Part shown: positions 8,864 through 17,821 of the stretch, piece by piece
Layout: every line of letters starts with the position of its first letter
Numbering within the stretch: the first letter of the stretch is position 1
Program-made: the position numbers and the translations under genes
The notes under the pieces: generated by a model
The model's database searches: none
What the model was told of the DNA's origin: nothing
What the model saw: only the letters and a program-made list of their open reading frames with translations
NCBI RefSeq assembly: GCF_910594985.1
Contig: NZ_CAJVCE010000011.1
Span: forward strand, 1 to 64,000
Direction of reading: 5' to 3'
From: Paenibacillus allorhizosphaerae
Lineage (GTDB): Bacteria > Bacillota > Bacilli > Paenibacillales > NBRC-103111
DNA length: 64,000 nucleotides

Positions 8864-9826
8864 ATGTTTAGCGCATTCATGGATTTATTCCTCGATCCGA
8901 ACACGCAATGGATTTTGCTTGGCAGTGTGCTGCTCGGATTGAGCAGCGGCGTGCTTGGAAGCTTCGCCTATTTGCGGAAGCAGAGCCTGATGGGCGATGC
9001 GCTCGCGCATGCAGCTTTGCCGGGCGTATGCATCGCGTTTATGCTGACCGGCTCCAAGTCGATCTTCTTCTTTCTGATCGGTGCCGTTATCGCCGGGCTC
9101 GCGGCCACATTCGGCATCGGCTATGTTACCCGCAATACGCGAATCAAGCAGGATACGGCGCTCGGCATTGTGCTATCGGTCTTTTTCGGGCTCGGCATCG
9201 TGCTGCTGACGCAAATTCAGCACAGCGGCAGCGGCAATCAGAGCGGGCTTGACAAGTTCTTATTCGGCCAGGCGGCATCCATGGTGCTGTCGGACGTCAT
9301 CACGATGGCCGTGGTCGCTTTGCTGCTCGTAGCGGTATGCGCACTGCTGTTCAAAGAATTCAAGCTGCTCAGCTTTGACGCCGGTTTTGCCAAGGGACTC
9401 GGCTATCCCGTTGCTTTTCTCGACCAATTCATGATGTTCCTGATCGTCGTGGCCGTTGTCGTCGGCATCCAGGCGGTCGGCGTCGTGCTAATGTCGGCGC
9501 TGCTCATTACACCTGCGGTATCCGCGCGCTACTGGACGGAGCGGCTCGGCGTTATGGTCGCGCTGTCGGGCGTTTTCGGCGCCGTCAGCGGGCTGATCGG
9601 CACGATGATCAGCACGACTGCGAACAACTTGCCGACGGGGCCGTTCAGCGTGCTCGCCGCGACGCTGTTGTTCGTCGTTTCCGTGCTGTTCGCGCCGAAG
9701 CGCGGACTGCTGCCGAAGCTGCTCCAGCGTCTGGCCGTGAAGCGCGAAGTGCTTGCGGAGCTGCAGGATCGGCCGCGCATCGCGGTACACGCGCAACCGA
9801 TACAGAAAAAGGAGGGGCAGGCATGA
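8864..9826 (+). CDS. mntC: Mn/Zn ABC transporter permease 1
   Basis: 320 residues with about eight hydrophobic helices, matching the ABC-3 (ZnuB/MntB) permease family. The conserved early GVLGSFAYLRKQSLMGDALAHA segment and the later GVVLMSALLITPA segment are diagnostic. Ends with a ~35-residue hydrophilic tail. Overlaps the next permease gene by four bases (ATGA), indicating translational coupling and a heterodimeric membrane channel as in Bacillus MntCD. Confidence 0.9.
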   Translation: MFSAFMDLFLDPNTQWILLGSVLLGLSSGVLGSFAYLRKQSLMGDALAHAALPGVCIAFMLTGSKSIFFFLIGAVIAGLAATFGIGYVTRNTRIKQDTALGIVLSVFFGLGIVLLTQIQHSGSGNQSGLDKFLFGQAASMVLSDVITMAVVALLLVAVCALLFKEFKLLSFDAGFAKGLGYPVAFLDQFMMFLIVVAVVVGIQAVGVVLMSALLITPAVSARYWTERLGVMVALSGVFGAVSGLIGTMISTTANNLPTGPFSVLAATLLFVVSVLFAPKRGLLPKLLQRLAVKREVLAELQDRPRIAVHAQPIQKKEGQA

Positions 9827-10695
9827 ACGACTTTTGGATTTTGCTCACGGCGGCGCTCGTCGCCTGCTCCTGCAGCTTGCTCGGCTGCTTCCTGGTGCTG
9901 CGGCGCATGGCGATGATCGGCGACGCGATCAGCCACTCCGTGCTGCCGGGCATCGTGATCGCCTTCCTGCTCAGCGGCTCGCGCGATTCGTTGTTCATGA
10001 TGCTGGGCGCATCGGTGATCGGGCTGATCACCGTGTTTCTAATCCAGATGTTTCACCAGAGCGGCGTACAGTCCGACGCGGCGATCGGCGTGGTGTTTAC
10101 GGCTTTGTTCTCCATCGGCGTCGTACTCGTCAGCATTTATACGCGGCAGGTGGACCTTGATTTGGATTGCGTATTGTACGGTGAAATCATTCATGTCCCG
10201 TGGGATACGATCACATTCGCAGGTATGGACATCGGACCGAAGGCGGTATGGGCGCTCGGCCTCGTGCTGCTGCTTAGCGGCACCGTCATTGCTTTGTTTT
10301 ATAAGCAGTTTAAAATTTGCGCCTTTGACCCGGCCATGGCGGCGGCCGTCGGCATACCGGTGGCGTTGTTCCACTACGTGCTCATGGGACTCGTCTCCGT
10401 GACCACCGTCGCTTCGTTCGAAAGCGTCGGCGCGATTCTCGTCGTCGGTATGCTCGTCGTACCTGCGGCTACCGCATATTTGCTGACGGAAAAACTGAGC
10501 CGCATGATCGCGTACAGCATGATCATCGGTTTGTTGAGCTCGACGGGAGGGTATTACTTGTCGGTGGTGCTTGACGCATCGATTGCCGGATGCATGATAA
10601 CGGTGGCCGGCGTCCTGTTCATCGTAGCGTTGCTGCTTTCTCCTTCGCACGGCGTCGTATGGCGCAAAATGAGACAAAAGCAGGCGGCGCTGTAA
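9823..10695 (+). CDS. mntD: Mn/Zn ABC transporter permease 2
   Basis: 290 residues, second ABC-3 permease: LGCFLVLRRMAMIGDAISHSVLPG near the N-terminus, a charged RQVDLDLDCVLYGE loop around residues 108-122, and GAILVVGMLVVPAATA near residue 205. About eight membrane helices. Ribosome binding site GGAGGGG lies within the end of the preceding gene. Last gene of the operon; a terminator follows 55 bases later. Confidence 0.9.
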   Translation: MNDFWILLTAALVACSCSLLGCFLVLRRMAMIGDAISHSVLPGIVIAFLLSGSRDSLFMMLGASVIGLITVFLIQMFHQSGVQSDAAIGVVFTALFSIGVVLVSIYTRQVDLDLDCVLYGEIIHVPWDTITFAGMDIGPKAVWALGLVLLLSGTVIALFYKQFKICAFDPAMAAAVGIPVALFHYVLMGLVSVTTVASFESVGAILVVGMLVVPAATAYLLTEKLSRMIAYSMIIGLLSSTGGYYLSVVLDASIAGCMITVAGVLFIVALLLSPSHGVVWRKMRQKQAAL

Positions 10696-10750
10696 ACGAA
10701 ACCTTAACGAAACTAATGCTTTACTGCATGAAATAAGCGTTAGACCGAAG

Positions 10751-10780
10751 ATGACCGTCGATATGGCGGTCATTTTTTTT
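10751..10780 (+). terminator. Rho-independent terminator of the metal ABC operon
   Basis: Nine-base stem ATGACCGTC/GGCGGTCAT (one G-T pair), loop GATAT, followed by eight T. Confidence 0.85.
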
Positions 10781-11131
10781 GGAATAGTAAGAAAATATAA
10801 ATGTTCAGACCGAGGAAGGCAGCTTCAGACAACGGTTTTTCCAACTTGTAGAGAGAGGGAATGCGGGAAAACGACACCCGAAGACCGAGCAGCCGGATTA
10901 TAGAAATAAGCAGAAGGTAGGTCAAAGAGGAAATGGGCATGGGTGGAATAACGTAGCGGCTGGAATCCCATAACCATTCCTCCCTTGCGCAAACGTATGG
11001 ATAAGCATGGTCAGAGTCATAATGGCTAAAATTGCAATAATAAGAGCATCCAAGTTCCGCGGCGCACTAACGAATCCTTCGCTTCCTGCTTTTCTGGTAC
11101 AATGAGGTGCGAAAGCAAAGGGAGGGTCATC
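10781..11131. other. Intergenic region without a convincing gene
   Basis: Separates the metal ABC operon from the YesM-type kinase. On the minus strand a hydrophobic reading stretch (LDALIIAILAIMTLTMLIHTF, near 10985-11050) looks like a membrane helix, but it has no credible start and may be the remnant of a decayed gene. The kinase gene's Shine-Dalgarno (AAAGGGAGG) closes the region. Confidence 0.35.
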
Positions 11132-12856
11132 ATGAAATTCAAAAATACGATTTTTTCGAAAATGAACGCCGTTATTTTCTTTTTTCTAATTTCGATCCTG
11201 CTGTTATACGGCATATCGCATCAAGTCAGCGTGCGCGTGGTGGAATCGCTTCTGCAAAAGGAAACCGGCAATCAGCTGGACTTTGTCCGCAAGCAGCTCG
11301 ATTCCATGGCATTGAGCCTGGCGATGAACGCCGTCACTTTGACGCGCGATCCGACCGTGCTTGGAATCGAACGCACGTCGCTGATCGGTGGGGAACGGGC
11401 GCTCAGCCAAATCGAAACGAGCGTGCAGGAGAAACTGACTTTGCAAAGCTCCGCAAGCAGCTGGTACAACGATATTACGCTCTATTTTCCGTCCGTGAAA
11501 AAAACGATGACCACCGCCTATCGATCGGCGCCCGCCTATGACGAGAAGCAGCTGGAACAGCAGGTAAGGCGCAACAGTTGGACGTATCGGCCGGACTTGT
11601 CTTCCTTCGTCTACTATGCAGGAGGTCCGATCAACGAATCGGGAAAAATCGAAGACAGCAACGTCATCGTGGAATTAGCGTTTTACGAGCAAAACATTAC
11701 GTCTTTACTCGATCAACTGAAAACGGGCGGTAAAGGCGACCCGTTCATGGTGAGCAAGCAGCGGCATATCGCTTTCAACCGGACGTCCGATAAGGAACAT
11801 ACCCGCGCGGTGTCGGAAGCGCTGTTCCTTGAGCCGGAGCAGGATCACGGGAGCTTTACGAAGGACATTGGCGGTCAAACGTATCTGGTCAATTATGTGT
11901 ATTCGCAGCCGCTCGGATATTATTTGGTCGATTACACGCAAATGCAGCAAATTTTGATGCCGATTACAACGATCCGCAACTGGTTTTACGGCTGCATCGC
12001 CTTGCTGCTGGCGGTCGGCCTCGTCTCTTCCTTTCTTCTGTACAAGAACGTCCAAGTTCCGCTGCAGGCGCTGATCGGCGTGTTGAAACGATTTCAGAAC
12101 GGCGATTTCAGCGTCCGGCTGAACCAATACTTTCGCAACGAGTTTGACACCGTCGTCGTCCGATTCAATGATATGGCCGGGCAAATTCAATATTTGATCG
12201 AGAACGTGCTTGAGGAGAGGAACCGTTCCCGGCTGGCTACCTTAAAGCAACTGCAAGCGCAGATCAATCCGCATTTTTTGTACAACTGCTTAAGCTTTGT
12301 CATCAGCTCGGCCAATCTCGGACGCAACGACTCGGTCATCGCGATGGCGTATAACCTGAGCGATTATTACCGCTATATTACAAGGCTGGACGACGCGGGC
12401 ACGCGATTGAAAGACGAGATGAATCTCGTCAAAAACTACTTGGAAATCCATTTGCTCCGATTGCAAAGGATTCGATACGAAATCGACATCCCGGAAGACA
12501 TGCTGGAGATTCGGCTGCCGAAACTGCTCATCCAGCCGATCGTCGAAAACGCCATCGTGCACGGCTTGGAACCGAAGCCGGGAGGGGGCGCGATCGTGAT
12601 CAGCGGGAGAAAAAGCGGCGAACGGGTGCAGATTACGGTGGAAGACAGCGGCATCGGCATGTCCGAGGAACGGCTGGAGCAACTAAAGGAGCAGCTTCGC
12701 CGCCCGATGGATGAATCGACTGGGACCGGCTTATGGAACGTGCACCAGCGATTGAAATACGGGTTCGGCGAAACGGCGGGATTGTCGCTGGAGCGGTCGG
12801 GCGCGTTAGGGGGACTCAAAGTAACGATGCACTGGAGAGGAGAGCTGCGCCAATGA
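11132..12856 (+). CDS. YesM-type sensor histidine kinase
   Basis: 574 residues: transmembrane helix at about residues 10-30, an extracellular sensor domain to about 285, second helix about 290-310, HAMP, then the His_kinase/HATPase pair. The phospho-accepting His381 lies in QINPHFLYN, the hallmark of the LytS/YesM group; ATP-binding motifs are QPIVENAIVHG and EDSGIGM. It senses a sugar or sugar-loaded binding protein and phosphorylates the response regulator encoded immediately downstream (four-base ATGA overlap). Start ATG chosen for its strong AAAGGGAGG site. Context says it controls the nucleoside hydrolase/ABC operon that follows. Confidence 0.92.
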   Translation: MKFKNTIFSKMNAVIFFFLISILLLYGISHQVSVRVVESLLQKETGNQLDFVRKQLDSMALSLAMNAVTLTRDPTVLGIERTSLIGGERALSQIETSVQEKLTLQSSASSWYNDITLYFPSVKKTMTTAYRSAPAYDEKQLEQQVRRNSWTYRPDLSSFVYYAGGPINESGKIEDSNVIVELAFYEQNITSLLDQLKTGGKGDPFMVSKQRHIAFNRTSDKEHTRAVSEALFLEPEQDHGSFTKDIGGQTYLVNYVYSQPLGYYLVDYTQMQQILMPITTIRNWFYGCIALLLAVGLVSSFLLYKNVQVPLQALIGVLKRFQNGDFSVRLNQYFRNEFDTVVVRFNDMAGQIQYLIENVLEERNRSRLATLKQLQAQINPHFLYNCLSFVISSANLGRNDSVIAMAYNLSDYYRYITRLDDAGTRLKDEMNLVKNYLEIHLLRLQRIRYEIDIPEDMLEIRLPKLLIQPIVENAIVHGLEPKPGGGAIVISGRKSGERVQITVEDSGIGMSEERLEQLKEQLRRPMDESTGTGLWNVHQRLKYGFGETAGLSLERSGALGGLKVTMHWRGELRQ

Positions 12857-14469
12857 TTCAACTGCTGCTGGTAGACGATGAACCGGTCATACTGGAAGAT
12901 TTGGCTCAATTTTTTCATCAGATTCCCGAGGTCGAGCATTTATATACGGCCGTTTCGGGACAGGAGGCGATGGAGCTGCTGAATCGGCATCCGATCGATA
13001 TCGTCGTGACGGACATCCGAATGCCGGGAATGTCGGGGATCGAGCTGTGCGAGTACGTAGACCAGTCGGGAACGGGCACGCTGTGCATTTTGTTGTCCGG
13101 TTACGCGGAGTTCGAATATGCGCAGCAAGCGTTAAAAACAAAGGCGGCCGCTTATTTGCTGAAGCCCGTAAAAAAGGATGAGCTGCTGCTTACGGTGCGG
13201 CAGGCGGCCGATGCGCTGCAGCAGAAGCGGGAGGCGGAGGTGGCGGGCAGGAAGGCGCAGCAGACGCTCCGTACGCATCTGCTGCAACTGCAGGCTGCGC
13301 TGCTGCGCGACCTGCTGAGTGGAAGAACAGCTTCGGCGCCTCAGCTCGTCGAAGAAATGGGCAAGCTGGATATCCCCTTCGTCATCGGACAGCCGGCGGT
13401 GGTCATCATGCTCCGAATCGAAAACCGCTTTTTGGAATATGATGAGCGCAGCATTTCCTTGTTCGAGTTCGCTATCGTCAATATCGCGGAAGAACTGATC
13501 GGGGAGCAATTCCACCTGTGGGCGTGCAAGGACGACAATCAATATTTAACGCTGCTCGCTCAGCCGCGGCAAGAGACGGAGGAGGAGAACTATGCAAGGA
13601 AGCTGCTTGATCACAAAATCCGCGAGCTGCAGAGCAGCGTGACGCAATATTTGCAGGGCCATATTTCGGCCGCAATGAGCGATTTCGAGTCTTTTCCCGA
13701 GTCGATGTCCAAGCAGTATCTCAAATTGCTTGCTCTACTCCGAAAATTGCCCGGAAGCGAACAAAGTTACTTGCTCCGGTTATGGGATCAGCCGCCGGCG
13801 ACGCCTCTGCGGTCGCTTCAGCGTCTGTACGAGCCTCCTACCGTGCTGCAGCTGATGGAAGCCGGTAGATGGAGCGATGCGGAGGCGAGGCTCGGATCGA
13901 TGATGGACGAATTGGCCGTCAGCGGAATGGATACCGCTGAAAACATGTCGGAGCTGTTTTACTATTTGTCCAATGCTTTTACTTACATGGTGCATGCAAG
14001 CGGGCTGCAGCTGGCAGATGTGCTCGAAGATCAGTACGGACGGTCGGTCAATGCAACCACGTTCCGTTCCGTCAGACAGCTGCACGAATGGGCGATCGAC
14101 CTGCTGCAAAAGATTAGGGAGCGAACACGGGATGGAGAACGTGAGCATCACGGCGCCTTCGTCAAGCAGATTCACCAATACATCGAGCAGCATTTGTCCG
14201 AGGATGTGACGCTGCAGGCGATCAGCGAGCATGTGAGGCTCCACCCAACATACATATCGGCGATGTACAAACAGGAAACCGGCGAAAATTTAAGCGAGTA
14301 CATTTACCGCTTTCGCATGGACAAGGCGGCTTATTTGCTGCGGAACACGAATGCGAAAATTTATGAAATCGCCGCCCAGATCGGGTATCAGTACACTCCT
14401 TATTTCACGAAGCTGTTCAAAAGCTATTACGGCGCATCCCCGCAAGAATATCGCAAAGCCTCTGTCTGA
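12853..14469 (+). CDS. YesN-type response regulator with AraC HTH
   Basis: 538 residues. The N-terminal receiver domain has the acidic pair DD at 8-9, phospho-acceptor Asp54 in VVTDIRMPG and Lys in LLKPVKK. A middle ~270-residue region of YesN-type regulators follows, then two AraC helix-turn-helix units at the C-terminus (DVTLQAISEHVRLHPTYISA and KIYEIAAQIGYQYTPYFTKL). Start codon overlaps the kinase stop. Likely activates the promoter in front of the nucleoside hydrolase gene 125 bases downstream, which has a good -10 but no -35. Confidence 0.92.
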   Translation: MIQLLLVDDEPVILEDLAQFFHQIPEVEHLYTAVSGQEAMELLNRHPIDIVVTDIRMPGMSGIELCEYVDQSGTGTLCILLSGYAEFEYAQQALKTKAAAYLLKPVKKDELLLTVRQAADALQQKREAEVAGRKAQQTLRTHLLQLQAALLRDLLSGRTASAPQLVEEMGKLDIPFVIGQPAVVIMLRIENRFLEYDERSISLFEFAIVNIAEELIGEQFHLWACKDDNQYLTLLAQPRQETEEENYARKLLDHKIRELQSSVTQYLQGHISAAMSDFESFPESMSKQYLKLLALLRKLPGSEQSYLLRLWDQPPATPLRSLQRLYEPPTVLQLMEAGRWSDAEARLGSMMDELAVSGMDTAENMSELFYYLSNAFTYMVHASGLQLADVLEDQYGRSVNATTFRSVRQLHEWAIDLLQKIRERTRDGEREHHGAFVKQIHQYIEQHLSEDVTLQAISEHVRLHPTYISAMYKQETGENLSEYIYRFRMDKAAYLLRNTNAKIYEIAAQIGYQYTPYFTKLFKSYYGASPQEYRKASV

Positions 14470-14521
14470 AACATAGAAAAGCTTTAAATTGTCATCTATT
14501 TTCTTAAAATATCATCCGTAG

Positions 14522-14591
14522 GACGCCTCCCGATTCCCTTTTATAATTACAAGTGTGAGAGTGAAAAGACATTTTTACACTGGGGGGCGTC
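14522..14591 (+). promoter_or_regulatory. Activator-type promoter of the nucleoside/sugar operon
   Basis: TATAAT at 14542-14547 has no recognisable -35 at 17 bases, as expected for a promoter needing an activator. GACGCCTCCC (14522-14531) and GGGGGGCGTC (14582-14591) form an interrupted inverted repeat with one T-G pair; the right arm contains the Shine-Dalgarno of the first gene. The left arm is probably upstream of the transcription start, so an operator role is more likely than RNA folding. Confidence 0.45.
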
Positions 14592-14594
14592 TTC

Positions 14595-15491
14595 ATGAGT
14601 CGCATGATATTGGATACGGATATTGGAACGGATTCGGACGATGCCGTCGCGCTTGCGCTGGCGATGAGGTCTCCGGAAATAACCGTCGAAGGCGTGACAA
14701 CGGTTTACGGCAACGTGATCGTTCGATCGAAAATCGCGCAAAAAATTATGGCGCTGTGCAGCGCCGGCGAAGCGCCGGTCTATGCCGGCATCGTAAAGCC
14801 GCTTTTGCATAACCGTGATGTATTTTGGGCGGGCATCGAGGGCGAAGGGCTCGATATCGCGGATGACCGTGAGGAAGGAACGAAGCATGCGGTCGATTAT
14901 ATCATCGAAACGATTATGGGCAATCCGGGTGAAATTACGCTTGTGACCATCGGCCCGCTCACCAATATCGCGGCGGCGATCATTCGTGAACCGCGCATTG
15001 TTAAAGCCGTGAAGGAAATCGTCATGATGGGCGGCGTTACGCGTCTGGGAAGCACCGGGGTCGAGCTGCCGGCCATAGAGCATAACGTAAAATGCGATCC
15101 GGAAGCGGCTTCGCTTGTGTTTTCCAGCGGAGCGAAAATATTGATGGTCGGACTGGACGTGACAAGACAAGTATCGATTACGCGGGCCGATAAAGACGAG
15201 CTGGCAGCCTCGGGTACTCCGCTGGCGCAGACGCTTACTGCGCAAATTACTGGGTATATGGATTACCGCCAAAGAGATTTTACTTTTATGCATGACCCAT
15301 TGGCCGTCGCGCTGCTCATTAACCGCAAGCTCGTCAAGACGAGACAGATGGACATCCGCGTCGACTACGACCATCGCCATCCGACCGGAATGACCGTCGG
15401 GGAGCTGAACGAGAACGGCAACGTCGAAGTTTGCCTGGAGGTCGACCGCGAATCCTTCCTGCGTTTGCTGCAGCAAAGAGTATTCAGCTAA
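14595..15491 (+). CDS. Inosine-uridine-type nucleoside hydrolase
   Basis: 298 residues. The N-terminal calcium/ribose-binding signature DTDIGTDSDDAVAL near residue 6 is the IUNH hallmark (DxDxxxDD); VTIGPLTNIA and KEIVMMGG follow, and FMHDPLAV supplies the C-terminal His-Asp pair. It splits purine or pyrimidine nucleosides into base and ribose in the cytosol. First gene of a five-gene unit with a sugar ABC importer and a ribokinase-like kinase, so ribose released here could be phosphorylated by the last gene product. Confidence 0.92.
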   Translation: MSRMILDTDIGTDSDDAVALALAMRSPEITVEGVTTVYGNVIVRSKIAQKIMALCSAGEAPVYAGIVKPLLHNRDVFWAGIEGEGLDIADDREEGTKHAVDYIIETIMGNPGEITLVTIGPLTNIAAAIIREPRIVKAVKEIVMMGGVTRLGSTGVELPAIEHNVKCDPEAASLVFSSGAKILMVGLDVTRQVSITRADKDELAASGTPLAQTLTAQITGYMDYRQRDFTFMHDPLAVALLINRKLVKTRQMDIRVDYDHRHPTGMTVGELNENGNVEVCLEVDRESFLRLLQQRVFS

Positions 15492-15536
15492 GCCGATCTC
15501 ATTTATACGAACCAACTTAGAGGGGGATTGCTTACG

Positions 15537-16865
15537 ATGAACATGATGAAGACAGGCCTCATCGGATCGCTTGTTCTTGCGCTTGCCGCAGGCTGCTCGA
15601 ATGCTGCCAAGCCGGAAGCCTCGTCCGACAAACAAGCGCAATCGGGCGGCGTAACGGAAATCTCGTATTTGGCCAACTCGATCTGGGAGAAGCCGATCAA
15701 GAAAGTCATCGATGAATTCGAAAAAGAAAATCCGAACATTAAAGTCAACTTGCAGCTCAGCCCGACGACAAAGCTGACGGAAACGATCGAAATCAAGCTG
15801 GCTTCGAAGGCGCAAGACCTGGACGTCGTATCGGTCGATGTACCGCTCACTATGGGATATTCGCTCAAAGGCTACCTGGAACCGCTCGATAACCTGCTCG
15901 GCGCCGACGCCAAGCAGAAGTGGGTAGCTTCCGCCGTGGATGCCGGATCGTATAACGGACAGCTGATGTCCGCGCCCATGAATACGTCCAGCGTCGTGCT
16001 GTTCTACAACAAAGACTTGCTTCAACAGGCGGGCGTACCTTTCCCTTCCGAGCAGATCAAAGACCGGATGACGTGGGAATCGCTGGTGGAGACGGCTAAA
16101 AAGCTGTCCAAAGATACGAACGGCGACAACCAGAACGATGTATTCGGCTTCAGCTTCGACCAGGTAGGCAAAGCTTATCAGCTGCTCGCGCTCGGTCAAA
16201 GCAAAAAAGCCCAGGCGCTCAGCGACAACGGGCTTACCGCCAAAGGATTTACGAACTCGCCGGAGATGGTCAGCGCATTCCAGTTTTACTCCGATATGTT
16301 CAACAAATATAAGATCAGTCCGAAAATCAAGCGCGAGGAAGCGCTGGATTACTTCATCTCCGGCAAAGTAGGAATGTTCCTTGCTTCCACGCAAAACTTG
16401 CCGAGAATCAAAGATGCGAAAATGAATTTCGGCATCGCCCCGCATCCGTATTTTGAAGGAGGTAAAGTGGCGACGCCGACAGGAAGCTGGCACGTCGGGA
16501 TCTCCAAATATTCCACGAAAAAAGAAGCGGCCGCCAAGTTCGTCAAATATTTGACGCTGGGTAAAGGTTCGCAAATTTGGTTCGAGGAGAACGGCGCGCT
16601 GCCGGCTACGCTGGAACTGCTGGATCACATCGATAAAGATGCCAAGTACAACGAATTTCCGAACACGATCATGAAGCTGGCTGCCGGCGAAGCAAGGCAA
16701 ACGGCGGCGCTTCGACCGAAAACGCCAGGCTATCTGGAATGGGAAAACAACGTAAACAAAGCATTTGAAGATATAAAGAATGGCACAGACCCGAAAAAGG
16801 CGCTGGACGACGCGGCCACGCTGATTGACAGCCAGCTCAGAAAATATCAATCCGTCGTGAAGTAA
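15537..16865 (+). CDS. Carbohydrate-type ABC substrate-binding lipoprotein
   Basis: 442 residues. Signal peptide ends with lipobox LAAGC, so the protein is lipid-anchored outside the membrane. The rest fits the family 1 (MalE/UgpB-like) solute-binding fold: EISYLANSIWEKP at the start of the domain, FYNKDLLQQAGV, TWESLVETAKKL, and GKVGMFLAS. ATG at 15537 chosen (AGGGGG 10 bases upstream); a TTG at 15528 is alternative. The ligand is probably a nucleoside or ribose-containing compound given the neighbouring hydrolase and kinase (inference); a plain sugar is also possible. Confidence 0.9.
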   Translation: MNMMKTGLIGSLVLALAAGCSNAAKPEASSDKQAQSGGVTEISYLANSIWEKPIKKVIDEFEKENPNIKVNLQLSPTTKLTETIEIKLASKAQDLDVVSVDVPLTMGYSLKGYLEPLDNLLGADAKQKWVASAVDAGSYNGQLMSAPMNTSSVVLFYNKDLLQQAGVPFPSEQIKDRMTWESLVETAKKLSKDTNGDNQNDVFGFSFDQVGKAYQLLALGQSKKAQALSDNGLTAKGFTNSPEMVSAFQFYSDMFNKYKISPKIKREEALDYFISGKVGMFLASTQNLPRIKDAKMNFGIAPHPYFEGGKVATPTGSWHVGISKYSTKKEAAAKFVKYLTLGKGSQIWFEENGALPATLELLDHIDKDAKYNEFPNTIMKLAAGEARQTAALRPKTPGYLEWENNVNKAFEDIKNGTDPKKALDDAATLIDSQLRKYQSVVK

Positions 16866-16871
16866 CGTTTG

Positions 16872-16893
16872 GGGGAGGGAGCGATCCCTTCCC
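16872..16893 (+). promoter_or_regulatory. Intra-operon hairpin after the binding-protein gene
   Basis: GGGAGGGA-GCGA-TCCCTTCCC forms a GC-rich stem with one bulge just after the binding-protein stop and has no clean T run. Such hairpins often protect the binding-protein mRNA from 3' decay or partly terminate, giving more binding protein than permease. Confidence 0.5.
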
Positions 16894-16948
16894 TTCTTCA
16901 TTCTTAACTAAAAATCTACTAAGCTAAAAGACTGAGGGTGAGAAACGG

Positions 16949-17809
16949 ATGAAAGTGGAAAAGCTCACGCCGTACCTGTTTTTGTTTCCCGCCATGCTGG
17001 GCCTTCTCATATTCAAGCTGTACCCGGTGTTGAACGGCTTGCAGCTTAGCCTTTACGGACCGGAGTTTTTAAATGCGGGGAAGGCGTTCGTCGGCCTGCA
17101 AAACTATGTTTCTCTATTTACCGATCCCGTATTCTGGAGCTCGCTCAAAATAACGCTGCTGTTCAACGTGTTTATTAATCCGATTCAGGTTGCACTCGCA
17201 TTCGGGCTTGCGCTTCTGCTCAACGGCAAGTTAAAGCGTATCAGCTGGTTCAGAGGCATTCACTTTGTGCCTGTGGCCGTATCTATTCCGACAGCGTGTA
17301 TTTTATGGAACATAATGCTAAGCCCGGAGCAGGGCGTAGTCAACTCGGTTCTCGTAGGTCTCGGCCTGGAGCCGCAGCCGTTTTTGTCCAGCAGCAGCCA
17401 GGCACTGGCTTCTATCATCGGCATCGCCAGCTGGAAAGGCGTCGGCTATTGGGCGATCTTTCTGCTGGCCGGTTTGCAGGAAGTTCCGGCATCACTGTAC
17501 GAGGCATCCGCTATGGATGGCGCTTCCCGCTGGGAGCAGTTCAAGCAGGTGACATTTCCGATGATGAGCCGTTCGCTGACGTTTGTCGCCGTTTCGGTTA
17601 CCGTTTCCAATTTCCTGCTGTTCTCGCCGATGTACATTATGACGCACGGCGGGCCGGAGCACAGCACCAACGTGCTGATGCTGGAAAGTTATAACAGCGC
17701 ATTTATGTATTCGGATATGGGCAGATCGTCGGCGATCGTCATTGTGCTGTTGTTGATCACACTAAGCGTCGTAGCGATGCAGTTTAAATTTTTCAAGGCC
17801 AAACATTAG
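16949..17809 (+). CDS. Sugar-type ABC permease 1 (MalF/UgpA-like)
   Basis: 286 residues with six predicted membrane helices. The EAA loop that docks the ATPase is at EASAMDGASRWEQFKQVTFP (around residues 187-206). Pairs with the next gene to form the membrane channel. No ATP-binding subunit is encoded in the operon, which is normal for this family in Firmicutes, where a shared MsmX-type ATPase serves many importers. Confidence 0.92.
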   Translation: MKVEKLTPYLFLFPAMLGLLIFKLYPVLNGLQLSLYGPEFLNAGKAFVGLQNYVSLFTDPVFWSSLKITLLFNVFINPIQVALAFGLALLLNGKLKRISWFRGIHFVPVAVSIPTACILWNIMLSPEQGVVNSVLVGLGLEPQPFLSSSSQALASIIGIASWKGVGYWAIFLLAGLQEVPASLYEASAMDGASRWEQFKQVTFPMMSRSLTFVAVSVTVSNFLLFSPMYIMTHGGPEHSTNVLMLESYNSAFMYSDMGRSSAIVIVLLLITLSVVAMQFKFFKAKH

Positions 17810-17821
17810 GAGGTGGGCTTC

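Noticed and set aside
10985-11050. Membrane-helix-like stretch on the minus strand before the YesM gene
   Set aside because: No credible start codon and ribosome site in that frame; too short to support a gene.
14547-16901. A 784-codon open frame on the minus strand
   Set aside because: It lies wholly antisense to the nucleoside hydrolase and binding-protein genes, is Arg/His/Phe-rich without domains, and has no ribosome site. It is a codon-bias shadow.
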